Part shown: positions 53,446 through 63,305 of the stretch, one piece after another | Numbering within the stretch: the first letter of the stretch is position 1 | Layout of the letters: each line of letters opens with the position of its first letter | Origin: Frankiaceae bacterium | GTDB lineage: Bacteria > Actinomycetota > Actinomycetes > BP-191 | Direction of reading: 5' to 3' | Assembly: GCA_030840645.1 (NCBI GenBank) | Contig: JAVEEC010000042.1 | Coordinates: forward strand, 62,001 to 126,000 | DNA: 64,000 nucleotides | Made by a program: the position numbers and the translations under genes | The notes under the pieces: model-generated | Databases searched by the model: none | What the model was told of the DNA's origin: nothing | What the model saw: the letters and a program-made list of their open reading frames with translations, nothing else

Positions 53446-54075
53446 CTACTGGGTGGGCGGTGACTCCAGGTTCGCCAGCTCGAGACCGGGGGCCTCCAGG
53501 ACCACGTCGCCCGCGAGGTGGACGACGCGGCGTTCGGCGGTGGCGAGGTCGGCGACCTCGTAGCGTTCGACGCGCAGCGGCGCGGTGTCCGTCGCGTGTT
53601 CCTCCACGTCCACGAGCGCCCACCCCTCGTCCACCGGCAACGCGACACACGCCGGCTCGGTCACGCCCACCAGCCGGACCCGGCGCCGGTCGAGCAGTCC
53701 GAGGCCGAGCAGCCGCGCGGTCGCGACAGCGAACGCCGGCGACCTCCCGGTGAACCCCGCCGCCGTCGCCGCCTGCTCCGCCGCCCCCGCCGCGTGCGCA
53801 CCCGGCCCCTCCGCGTCCTCGGCCGGCACCCGGACCCAGACCGCCTCGGGACCGGCGAGGCCGCCGCGCAGCGTCCACGCGCCCGACGTGACCTGCACGC
53901 GGACCTGCCGCCAGCGGTCGTCGACGGTGACGTCGACCCGGCCGAGCGGGCGGTTCTCGGCGTCGTAGGTCTGCGAGACGTAGCGCCACCCGGCAGGCCC
54001 CGGCGCGCACGAGAACACCTCGACCCCGGCGAGAGTCCCGCCGGGGTCGAGGTGGTGGTACGTACCGCGCGGCAT
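53446..54075 (-). CDS. Uncharacterised protein downstream of ahcY
   Basis: Not recognised. 209 residues from ATG at 54075 (MPRGTYHHLDPGG). The sequence is beta-rich with repeated RVDVTVDDRWRQVRVQVTSG- and VALPVDEGWALVDVEEH-like strands, no signal peptide, and an Ala-rich helical stretch at 95-115. It ends four bases before the convergent RDD gene and begins 21 bases after ahcY, so it is probably the second gene of the ahcY transcript. Confidence 0.6.
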   Translation of the reverse strand: MPRGTYHHLDPGGTLAGVEVFSCAPGPAGWRYVSQTYDAENRPLGRVDVTVDDRWRQVRVQVTSGAWTLRGGLAGPEAVWVRVPAEDAEGPGAHAAGAAEQAATAAGFTGRSPAFAVATARLLGLGLLDRRRVRLVGVTEPACVALPVDEGWALVDVEEHATDTAPLRVERYEVADLATAERRVVHLAGDVVLEAPGLELANLESPPTQ

Positions 54076-54095
54076 CAGCAGCCGTCGCCTACTGC

Positions 54096-55874
<1,779 letters not shown>

Positions 55875-57569
55875 CTACGACGACACGACCCGGCCGCCGT
55901 CGAGGACGACGACGCGGGTCGCGATGTCGAGGACGTGCGGGCGGTGGCTGACGAGCAGCGCGCTCCGGTACCCGCCCGCGACGAAGCGCTCCCACAGCCG
56001 CGTCTCGGTGTCGACGTCGAGGGCGCTCGAGATGTCGTCCACGACGACGAGGTCCGGGCGGCGGACGAACGCCCGCGCGGCGGCCGCGCGCTGCACCTGA
56101 CCGCCGGACAGGCGCAGCCCGCGCGGCCCGATGACGGTCGCCACGCCCTCGGGCATGGCAGCGACGTCGCCGTCGAGGCAGGCGAGCCAGACCGCCTCGT
56201 CCAGCCCCTCGGCGGGCAGGCCGAGCAGGATCGTCTCGGCGAGCGCCTCGCTGAACAGCCGCGGGACCTGCGGCAGGTACGCGACCCGCGGCGGGACGAG
56301 GAACGTCGACGGGTCGGCGACGGCGGCGCCGTTCCACGACACCGTCCCGCCCTCGGCGGCGAGCAGGCCGAGGACGCCGCGCAGCAGCGTCGACTTCCCG
56401 GCGCCGACCCGGCCGGTGACGACGACCAGCTCGCCGCGGCGGACGACGAGGTCGACGCCGGTGACGCCCTGTTCCGATCCCGGGTGCCGGACCGTGAGGC
56501 CGGAGACCGTGAGGGCGTCGAACGGCTCCGACGCCGCCGCCGGGCGCGCAAGCGCCGGCGGGCCGTGCCTGAGGTAGGTGCGGACCGGCTGCACGGCGGC
56601 CATCCGGTCGCGTGAGGGCATCAGCTCGGCGAGCCGGTCGACGGAGACGTCGGCCTGCCGGTGGTACGCGCCCATCCGGCCGACCCACTTCGGCAGGCCG
56701 GAGATGACGCTGACGACGTACGTTGCGAACAGCCCGATGTCGCCGACGCTCAGCGCGCCGCGCCGGAACCCGGCCGCGACGAGGAGCAGCACGATGCCGA
56801 CGGTGACCTCGCCGGTGCCGTAGCCGAGCGAGCGGACCAGCTCGGTGCCGACCTGGTCGCGACGCGCGACGGTGGCGCGCAGGGCGTTCAGGTCGGCGAA
56901 GCGCCGGTCCACGGCGGCCTCCGCGCCCGCGGTCTTGACCGCGAGCACGCCGCCGAACGTGTCGCCGATGAACGACGTGACCGCGGCCGTGGCCTCGCGC
57001 GCGGAACGCCGCCACTCGCGCAGCCGCGGCCCGAGCCAGACCGAGCCGAACAGCGCCGCCGCGATCGGGACCGCGACGGCGAGCGCTGCGCGCAGGTCGA
57101 TCGCGGCCATGATCGCGACGGCCACGGCCGAGGACACCAGCGCTCCGGACACGTCGAGCCAGACGTCGAGGACCAGCGCGACGTCCTCGACGTCGTCGCG
57201 GAACCGGCTCACGGCCTCGCCCGGCGAGCTCGGCAGCCGACCGACGGCGGGTCCCGGCGCGGTCGCGAGCGCGGTCAAGGCGTTGACCCGCGGAACGGTC
57301 TGCCAGCCGACCCACGCGCCGTGCCACTGCAGCACCGCCGACACGAACAGCGCCCACCGGCCCGCCTCGATGCCGAGGAGGACGGCGAGCAGCAGCCACG
57401 GCACGCCGGGCGCGCCGCCCGTCAGCCGGTCGAGGATCACCTTGAGGCACCAGCCGACGGCGAGCGGCGCGGAGTGGAACGCGACCCACTGCGTCCAGCC
57501 GAGCGCGTACGCCGGAACGTCGTTGCGCAGCAGCCGCCACGCGACGCGCGACGTGCTCGCGGTCGTCAC
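55875..57569 (-). CDS. ABC exporter half-transporter, degenerate site subunit (B)
   Basis: 564 residues: a six-helix membrane domain and one ATPase. Walker A GRVGAGKS is at 386-393, signature LSGGQ (487-491) is canonical, but Walker B reads LVVVDD (507-512), with Asp in place of the catalytic Glu. It therefore contributes the degenerate half of the ATP pair. The GTG start at 57569 overlaps the stop of the upstream exporter gene, and GGAGG precedes it. The two genes form a heterodimeric exporter of the TM287/288 type. The substrate is unknown. Confidence 0.9.
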   Translation of the reverse strand: MTTASTSRVAWRLLRNDVPAYALGWTQWVAFHSAPLAVGWCLKVILDRLTGGAPGVPWLLLAVLLGIEAGRWALFVSAVLQWHGAWVGWQTVPRVNALTALATAPGPAVGRLPSSPGEAVSRFRDDVEDVALVLDVWLDVSGALVSSAVAVAIMAAIDLRAALAVAVPIAAALFGSVWLGPRLREWRRSAREATAAVTSFIGDTFGGVLAVKTAGAEAAVDRRFADLNALRATVARRDQVGTELVRSLGYGTGEVTVGIVLLLVAAGFRRGALSVGDIGLFATYVVSVISGLPKWVGRMGAYHRQADVSVDRLAELMPSRDRMAAVQPVRTYLRHGPPALARPAAASEPFDALTVSGLTVRHPGSEQGVTGVDLVVRRGELVVVTGRVGAGKSTLLRGVLGLLAAEGGTVSWNGAAVADPSTFLVPPRVAYLPQVPRLFSEALAETILLGLPAEGLDEAVWLACLDGDVAAMPEGVATVIGPRGLRLSGGQVQRAAAARAFVRRPDLVVVDDISSALDVDTETRLWERFVAGGYRSALLVSHRPHVLDIATRVVVLDGGRVVSS

Positions 57570-59332
57570 GACACCTCCTCGGCCAGGCGGGCGTCGTGCG
57601 ACGCGCGGAGCAGCCGGGCGTACCGGCTCGCGGGGTCGGCCGCGAGCGCGTCGCGGGGGCCGTGCTCGACGACCTCGCCCGCGTCGACGACGGCGATCTC
57701 GTCGACCTGGTCCAGCGTCGCCAGCCGGTGCGCGACGACGACGGCGGTGCGGCCCGCGAGCAGCCTGCGGGTCGCCGCCATCACGTACGCCTCGGTCGTC
57801 GGGTCGAGCCGGCTCGACGCCTCGTCCAGAACGACGACGTCGGGGTCGGCGAGGAACGCCCGCGCGAACGCGAGCAGCTGCGCCTCCCCCGCCGACAGGC
57901 TCTGCCCGCCGCGCAGCTCGGTGTCGAGGCCCTCGAGCTGCGCGGCGTACCAGCCGCCGAGCCCCACCTGACGCAGGACCGCGACGAGGTCGTCGTCGGG
58001 CGACGGGCGCGCGCCGAACAGCGTGAGGTTGTCGCGCAACGACGCGCGGAACAGCTCCACGTCCTGCGTCACGACGGCGACCCGCGACCGCAGCGCGCCG
58101 AGCGCGAGGTCGCGGACGTCGACGCCGCCGACGCGGACGGCGCCCTCCTGCACGTCCCACAGCCGGACGACCAGGCGGCCGAGCGTCGTCTTGCCGCTGC
58201 CCGTACGCCCCACGACGCCGAGGTGCGTGCCGGGTGCGAGCCGCAGGTCGACACCGCGCAGCGCGGGCCCGGACGCGGCGTCGTACCGGAACGTCACGCC
58301 GTCGAGCTCCACCGCGAGCGCGCCGGGCGGCAGCGCGGACGCGTCGAGCGGCCCGTCCGCTACGGCTGGCTCGGTCGCGAGCAGCCGGGCCGCGCGCCTC
58401 GTCCCCGCGAGCGCCTTCTGGAACTCCTTGAGCTGCTCGGCGATGCGTTCGAGCGGCTCGCGGAGCATCTGGCTGTAGCGGAACAGCGCGAGTACCTCGC
58501 CGACCGAGACGAGGCCGCGCGCCCGCAGCGCGAAGCCCAGCGCGAGCGTCGCGACCGAGCCGACCGCGAACGTCGTCGCCGCGAACGCGTACGACCCGTC
58601 GCCGAGCAGCGCGGCCCGCCGCGCGGTCGACCACGAGCGCGCGGAGTTCGCGTGCAGCCGGTGCACTGCGTACGCCCCGGCACCGTTGGCGCGCAGGTCC
58701 TCCAGCCCGCCGAGGCGTTCCTCGAGGTCGCCGTAGAGGACGGCGTTCGCCTGCCGCTCGGCCTCGCGCGCGGGCACCGCCGCGGTGCGCAGCCGCAGCA
58801 GGACGTACGCCCCGAGGCCGCCGGACAGGAGCAGGAGCGCGCCCGCGCGCAGGTCGATCGCGAACGACACCGCGACCATCCCCAGGATCAGCACCACGCT
58901 GCCGAGGACATGGACGAGCGCGTTGGCGAAGAACACGCCGAGCGCGTTCACGTCGCCGTCGATGCGCTCGATGAGCTGGCCCGGCGCGTGGGAGCCGTGC
59001 CACGCCATGTCGAGCCGGACCGCGTGCCGGGCGAGCCGCTCGCGCAGCCGGTTGCTGGCGTTCCACGAGATCTGGACCGAGCCCCACATCACGGCGAGCT
59101 GGAGCAGCTCCGCGGTCAGCGCGGCGGCGACGTAGAGCGCGGCGACCTTCGTGAGTGCGGAGACCGGCCGGCGCGCGACCGCGTCGTCGACGAACCGGCC
59201 GAGCAGTGCCGGGGTCAGCAGCCGCAGGCCCAGGGCGATGACGAGGACGGCGACGACCGCGCCGACCCGGCGGCGTTCCGGGCGGAGGGTCACCGCGAGC
59301 AGGCGCGCGACGGGACCCGGGGAGCGCGACAT
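57566..59332 (-). CDS. ABC exporter half-transporter, catalytic site subunit (A)
   Basis: 588 residues with six membrane helices. Walker A GRTGSGKT is at 375-382, and Walker B VVVLDE (499-504) keeps the catalytic Glu. The signature LSAGEAQ (479-485) departs from LSGGQ. Together with its partner this gives one consensus and one degenerate ATP site: A's Walker motifs with B's LSGGQ, and B's Walker motifs with A's LSAGE. ATG at 59332. Divergent from nothing close; 43 bases separate it from the TfoX-like gene. Confidence 0.9.
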   Translation of the reverse strand: MSRSPGPVARLLAVTLRPERRRVGAVVAVLVIALGLRLLTPALLGRFVDDAVARRPVSALTKVAALYVAAALTAELLQLAVMWGSVQISWNASNRLRERLARHAVRLDMAWHGSHAPGQLIERIDGDVNALGVFFANALVHVLGSVVLILGMVAVSFAIDLRAGALLLLSGGLGAYVLLRLRTAAVPAREAERQANAVLYGDLEERLGGLEDLRANGAGAYAVHRLHANSARSWSTARRAALLGDGSYAFAATTFAVGSVATLALGFALRARGLVSVGEVLALFRYSQMLREPLERIAEQLKEFQKALAGTRRAARLLATEPAVADGPLDASALPPGALAVELDGVTFRYDAASGPALRGVDLRLAPGTHLGVVGRTGSGKTTLGRLVVRLWDVQEGAVRVGGVDVRDLALGALRSRVAVVTQDVELFRASLRDNLTLFGARPSPDDDLVAVLRQVGLGGWYAAQLEGLDTELRGGQSLSAGEAQLLAFARAFLADPDVVVLDEASSRLDPTTEAYVMAATRRLLAGRTAVVVAHRLATLDQVDEIAVVDAGEVVEHGPRDALAADPASRYARLLRASHDARLAEEVS

Positions 59333-59375
59333 GGCCGGACGAACCTACGGCCTGCGGCCGAGCGGCGCGACCAGT

Positions 59376-59738
59376 TTACGAACGGCCGCGCCTGGCCTTC
59401 GGCGTCTTCGCGCGCCGGCTCGCGTCGACCGCGTCCTCGGCCCAGGCGAGCAGCGTCGCCGGGTCGGCGAGGATGCCGGCCGGCACCGAACGGTACGTGT
59501 CCGACGGCGGCTCGCCCGGCGCGTAGCGGAAGCCGGTCGACTGCCGCGCGTCGTACCCGGGCCGGGTCTGCGCGTCGGTGCGGAAGTAGACGTTGCCGTC
59601 GTCGACGATGCCGAAGAACAGCCCCTCCTCGGCCCAGAGCCCGTACCCGCCGAACATCCCCTTGCTCCGCAGCCCGGCGAGCCCGTCGAGCTTCGCGACC
59701 ACGTCGTCGCGCAGCGCGGCGAGCGCCGGGTCCGCCAT
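59376..59738 (-). CDS. TfoX N-terminal domain protein
   Basis: 120 residues consisting of the TfoX_N fold (LRSKGMFGGYGLWAEEGLFFGIVDDGNVYFRTD) and a basic C-terminal tail. The full-length competence regulator TfoX has an additional C-terminal domain that is missing here. In actinobacteria this short form is common and of unknown role. The ATG at 59738 overlaps the SDR stop by one base. Confidence 0.85.
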   Translation of the reverse strand: MADPALAALRDDVVAKLDGLAGLRSKGMFGGYGLWAEEGLFFGIVDDGNVYFRTDAQTRPGYDARQSTGFRYAPGEPPSDTYRSVPAGILADPATLLAWAEDAVDASRRAKTPKARRGRS

Positions 59739-60511
59739 CAGAGCGCCGACGTCAGCGAGATGCCGCCGTCGACGGGGATGACCGCGCCGGTTACGTACGC
59801 GCCCGCCCGGCTCGCGAGGTAGACGACGGCGCCGGCCATGTCGTCGGGTCGGCCGATCCGCCGCAACGGCGCGTTCGCCGCGATCGCCTCGCCGAACGCG
59901 TCCAGCGTCGCGGCCATCATCTTCGACTCGAACGGTCCCGGCGCGACGGCGTTGACGGTGATCCGGCGCGGGCCGAGCTCGCGCGCGAGGACCTTCGTCA
60001 GGTGGTGCACGCCGGCCTTGCTCGCGGAGTAGGAGTAGGTCGGCATCGCGGGCGCGCGGAGGCCGTCGATGCTGCCGACGTTGACGACGCGCGCGGGGTC
60101 GTCATCGGTCGCGGCCGCCTCCAGCAACGGCAGGAACGCGCGAGTGAGGAAGAACGGCGCCTTGAGGTTGAGGTCGAGCACCTTGTCCCACGCCGACGCG
60201 GGGAACTCCTCCAGCGGCGCGCCCCACGTGGCGCCGGCGTTGTTGACGAGGACGTGCACGGCCGGCTCGCGCGCGGCAACCTCGGCCGCGACGGCGACCG
60301 CGCCGTCCTCGGTCGAGAGATCGGCGGCGAACGCCGTCACGTCGCCGTGTGCCGCCAGCGTCTCTGCGGCTGCGGCGCAAGCCTCGGCGCCGCGCGAGCA
60401 GACGTACACCCGCGCGCCCGCGTCGAGCAGCCCGCGCGCCATCATCAGGCCGATGCCGCGGGTGCCGCCGGTCACGACGGCGGTCTTGCCGGTCAGGTCG
60501 AAGAGGTCCAC
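59738..60511 (-). CDS. Short-chain dehydrogenase/reductase
   Basis: 257-residue NAD(P)-dependent oxidoreductase. The cofactor motif TGGTRGIG is near the N-terminus, NNAG in the middle, the catalytic Ser is in VGSIDG, and YSYSASK is the YxxxK pair. The C-terminus (GAVIPVDGGISL) is the family ending. I chose GTG at 60511 rather than 60520 because the earlier GTG lies in the -10 (TAGAGT) and would not be transcribed; the message is then leaderless. It resembles gluconate or 3-ketoacyl reductases, but the substrate is unknown. Confidence 0.9.
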   Translation of the reverse strand: MDLFDLTGKTAVVTGGTRGIGLMMARGLLDAGARVYVCSRGAEACAAAAETLAAHGDVTAFAADLSTEDGAVAVAAEVAAREPAVHVLVNNAGATWGAPLEEFPASAWDKVLDLNLKAPFFLTRAFLPLLEAAATDDDPARVVNVGSIDGLRAPAMPTYSYSASKAGVHHLTKVLARELGPRRITVNAVAPGPFESKMMAATLDAFGEAIAANAPLRRIGRPDDMAGAVVYLASRAGAYVTGAVIPVDGGISLTSAL

Positions 60512-60518
60512 GCGCCGC

Positions 60519-60524
60519 ACTCTA
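60519..60524 (-). promoter_or_regulatory. -10 for a leaderless SDR transcript
   Basis: TAGAGT on the minus strand (60524-60519), seven bases before the GTG at 60511. Only 23 bases separate this start from the divergent GNAT start, so the two promoters overlap. Confidence 0.4.
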
Positions 60525-60534
60525 GGATGCCGGT

Positions 60535-60975
60535 GTGGCGGACGTTCGCGTGGTCACGGCAGCGGACACGGCGGCGCTGCGGCAGGCCGTGCTCCGGCCG
60601 CACCAGACGGTCGACGAGGTGCTCGCCGCGAGCGACGACGCACCCGGCATCGCGGTCTACGAAGGCGGCCGAGCGGTTGCCTGCGCGTCGACCCGCGCGG
60701 AGCCGATGCCGGACGACCCGCGGCCCGGCGACTGGCGGCTGCGCGGGATGGCGAGCGACCCAGCCGTACGCGGTCAGGGGTACGGCGCCGCCGCGCTCGC
60801 CGCCGCCGTCGACTACGCGCGAGACCGTGGCGCGCAACGGGTCTGGTGCAACGCGCGCAAGCCCGCGCGCGGCTTCTACGAGCGGTACGGGTTCACCACG
60901 GTCGGCGACGAGTTCGGCATCGACGGCATCGGGCCGCACTACCTGATGGTGCGGTCCACGTCCGGCTCGACGTAG
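60535..60975 (+). CDS. GNAT-family N-acetyltransferase
   Basis: 146 residues with the acetyl-CoA binding motif VRGQGYG (about 78-84) and the family ending NARKPARGFYERYGFTTVGDEF. Cytoplasmic. The GTG start is at 60535 and no Shine-Dalgarno is visible. The last 37 bases overlap the convergent CDF gene in antisense. The substrate is unknown. Confidence 0.88.
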   Translation: MADVRVVTAADTAALRQAVLRPHQTVDEVLAASDDAPGIAVYEGGRAVACASTRAEPMPDDPRPGDWRLRGMASDPAVRGQGYGAAALAAAVDYARDRGAQRVWCNARKPARGFYERYGFTTVGDEFGIDGIGPHYLMVRSTSGST

Positions 60976-61856
60976 ACCAGCCGCGCGGCGGGAACGGCGG
61001 CGCGGACGCGTTCCTCGGCCGCGTCGATCCGCTCCGACAGCGTCTCCGACGGCACGCCGGGCGGGGTCGCGACCTTGGCGCCGACGAGCAGCTCGTCCGG
61101 GCCGAGGTGCATCGTCCGCAGGTGGATGACCCGGTCGAAGTCGCCGTTCGCGGTCAGCGCCGCGCGGATCGCCGCGACCTCGCCGGGCGCGGCGGCCTCG
61201 CCGATCAGCAGGCTGTGCATCTCGACGGCGAGGATGCCCGCGACGACGACGAGCAGCGCGCCGATCGTGACGGTACCGGCCGCGTCGAACGCCGGCTGCC
61301 CGGTCAGCGCGGTCAGGCTGACGCCGGCGAACGCGACGACCAGGCCGATCAGCGCGGCCGCGTCCTCCAGCAGGACGACCGGCAGCTCGGGGGTCTTGGA
61401 CTCGTGGATGAACCGCCAGTACGACCGGCCCGCGAGCGACGGGCGGGTCTCGCGGACGGCGGTGCGCAGCGAGAACGACTCGAGCACGATCGCGACGACC
61501 AGCACGCCGAGCGCGACCAGCGGCGCGTCGAGGTGGTGGGGGTGTCGAAGTTTCTCGACACCTTCGTAGAGCGCGAACGCGCCGCCGACCGTGAACAGCA
61601 CGACCGCGACGACGAACGCCCAGAAGTAGCGCGCCGTGCCGTGCCCGAACGGGTGGTCCTCGTCGGGTGCCAGCGTCGCGCGCTTCGCGCCGAACAGCAG
61701 CAGCCCCTGGTTGCCGCAGTCGGCGAGCGAGTGCACCGACTCGGCGAGCATCGACGACGACCGGGTGACGACGAACGCGACCAGCTTGGCGATCGCGATG
61801 CCGAGGTTTGCGAGCAGGGCGGCGATGACGGCCTTGCGGCCCCCGCCCGCGCTCAT
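60939..61856 (-). CDS. Cation diffusion facilitator-family transporter
   Basis: 305 residues, six helices and a cytosolic C-terminal domain. The metal-site pattern SVHSLADCGNQ (HxxxD) is in helix 2 and ED in LPVVLLEDAAALIGL in helix 5. It belongs to the ZnT9-like branch (ATLAPDEDHPFGHGTARYFWA). It probably exports Zn2+ or another divalent cation. ATG at 61856. Its 3' end overlaps the GNAT gene. Confidence 0.9.
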   Translation of the reverse strand: MSAGGGRKAVIAALLANLGIAIAKLVAFVVTRSSSMLAESVHSLADCGNQGLLLFGAKRATLAPDEDHPFGHGTARYFWAFVVAVVLFTVGGAFALYEGVEKLRHPHHLDAPLVALGVLVVAIVLESFSLRTAVRETRPSLAGRSYWRFIHESKTPELPVVLLEDAAALIGLVVAFAGVSLTALTGQPAFDAAGTVTIGALLVVVAGILAVEMHSLLIGEAAAPGEVAAIRAALTANGDFDRVIHLRTMHLGPDELLVGAKVATPPGVPSETLSERIDAAEERVRAAVPAARLVYVEPDVDRTIR

Positions 61857-61917
61857 CGCAGCCGCATCTCGGGGCCCCCGCGGCGGCGCGAGCGCAGCGA
61901 GCGGCGTCGTGGGGATT

Positions 61918-63015
61918 TCATTCAGCCAGCCGCTGCTTGAGCTGCACGATCGGCGCGATGACCGACGGGTCGACCCCGAGCAGGATGGCGAGGTACGTCG
62001 TCGTGAAGTCGACGGCCGCGACGAGCGACGCGAGCCGCGCGATCGGCGAGGCGCCCTCGGCGAGCACCTCGTCGAAGCCGATGCCGCGTTCGCGCGCCAG
62101 CTCCTGGCAGGCCGTGACGCGGCGCGCGACGGACGGCTGCTCCTCGGCGTCGCGGAGGAACAGCACCCGGATCCGGTCCGCCGCGTCCGGGTCGTCGAAC
62201 GGCACGACCTGGTTGTGGTTGGCCTCGGGCAGGACGCCCCACGTGGCGGGGCGCTTGGCGTTCTCGTTGAACTGGCAGGCGGTGCGGTACGCGGCGACGC
62301 CCGCGAGGGGCGACGTGCCCCACACGACGGGCAGCGGCTCGGCGAACGCGAGCGCGAGCGCCTTCGCGGGGTTGAGGAACGACTCCTTGGCGGCCTTGTA
62401 CCGCTCGGTCAGCACGTCGAGCAGGTCGGCGGTCGCGTCCAGCTCCTCGCGCGCGACGCGGCAGACGCCGAGCCCGTCGCCGAGGACGAGCAGCGGGACC
62501 GACAGCGCCCAGAGGCTGGCCCGCGGCAGGCGGCCGCCCGGCACGGGGACGTGCGCGCCGCGCCCGCGGGCGCCGAGGTCGGCGAGCGGCGAGGACTCGG
62601 CGCCGACGGTGACGACGCGCGCCCCGCGGCGGACCGCCTCCTCCGCGGCGGACAGCGTCTCCTCGGTCCGGCCGGAGCAGGACACGGCGACGACGACGTC
62701 GGCCGGGCCGACCCAGCCGGGCAGGCCGTAGCCGCGGTGGGTGAGAACGGGGGCCGGCGCGCCGAGCCCGGCGACGGCGCCGAGCACGTCGCCGGCGATG
62801 CCCGAGCCGCCCATGCCGGCGACGACGACCGCGCGCGGCCGGCCGCCGTCGGTGACCCGGCCGAGGTCGGCCTCGTACGCCGTCGTCACGGCCTCGCGGA
62901 ACTGCGCGGGCGCGCCCGCGACGGCGCGGAGCATGCCGTCCGGGTCGGCGGCCTCGATGCCCTCCGGGTCGTCGAGGAGGTCCTCGCGCGCGGCGGCGTC
63001 GTGCTGCGGGGTCAC
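61918..63015 (-). CDS. Bifunctional phosphoglucose/phosphomannose isomerase
   Basis: 365 residues of the archaeal/actinobacterial bifunctional PGI/PMI type. The SIS domain has MGGSGIAGDVLGA and SCSGRTEETLSAAEE, and the C-terminal half has EANHNQVVPFDD with catalytic Glu and His. It interconverts glucose-6-P or mannose-6-P with fructose-6-P. The GTG at 63015 overlaps the Trm112 stop (GTGA). With manB it makes mannose-1-phosphate for GDP-mannose and wall mannans. Confidence 0.9.
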   Translation of the reverse strand: MTPQHDAAAREDLLDDPEGIEAADPDGMLRAVAGAPAQFREAVTTAYEADLGRVTDGGRPRAVVVAGMGGSGIAGDVLGAVAGLGAPAPVLTHRGYGLPGWVGPADVVVAVSCSGRTEETLSAAEEAVRRGARVVTVGAESSPLADLGARGRGAHVPVPGGRLPRASLWALSVPLLVLGDGLGVCRVAREELDATADLLDVLTERYKAAKESFLNPAKALALAFAEPLPVVWGTSPLAGVAAYRTACQFNENAKRPATWGVLPEANHNQVVPFDDPDAADRIRVLFLRDAEEQPSVARRVTACQELARERGIGFDEVLAEGASPIARLASLVAAVDFTTTYLAILLGVDPSVIAPIVQLKQRLAE

Positions 63016-63182
63016 CGGGTCTGGACCGCCTCGTCGACCAGCAGGACGGGGATGTCGTCGCGCACCGGGTAGCGCAGGCCGCAGCCGGTGCAGTCGAGCG
63101 CCGACTCGGCGTCGTTGACCTCCAACGGCGCGTGGCAGGCCGGGCAGGCGAGGATCTCCAGCAGGGCGGGGTCGAGGTTCAC
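63012..63182 (-). CDS. Trm112-like zinc-finger protein
   Basis: A 56-residue protein missed by any length filter of 60. GTG at 63182. It is the bacterial Trm112/UPF0434 fold: a zinc knuckle ACPACHAPL and DCTGCGLRYPV supply four Cys, and RDDIPVLLVDEAV closes the sheet. It may activate a methyltransferase or support the neighbouring isomerase. Its ribosome-binding site (AGGAG) is in a palindromic repeat element. The stop overlaps the isomerase start, so the two are cotranslated. Confidence 0.9.
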   Translation of the reverse strand: MNLDPALLEILACPACHAPLEVNDAESALDCTGCGLRYPVRDDIPVLLVDEAVQTR

Positions 63183-63184
63183 GC

Positions 63185-63305
63185 GGGCGTGTCTCCTAGT
63201 CCGTGGCCGTCGCGAGCGACGTCTGGTGGGGTGGATCGCAGGGCGGAGGAGGAACGGACAGCAGCGCGCGTCGCGCAGCAGGCCGACGGGCTAGGAGACA
63301 CGCCC
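63185..63305. repeat. Palindromic repeat element, copy 2 (121 bp)
   Basis: GGGCGTGTCTCCTAGTCCG at the start and its near-perfect inverse CGGGCTAGGAGACACGCCC at the end (18 of 19 pair). The reverse complement aligns with the copy at 41422-41585 along its whole length, apart from a ~40-base deletion. Shared blocks include CTGCTGCGCGACGC, TCCTCCTCCGCC and GCTCGCGACG. Its right end codes the last residues and stop of manB; its left end holds the Trm112 ribosome-binding site. Confidence 0.8.

Noticed and set aside
61857-61917. GCGCGAGCGCAGCGAGCGG sequence as a repeat element
   Set aside because: Short self-complementary GCGAGC strings are common in GC-rich genomes, and no second extended copy was seen in the window.
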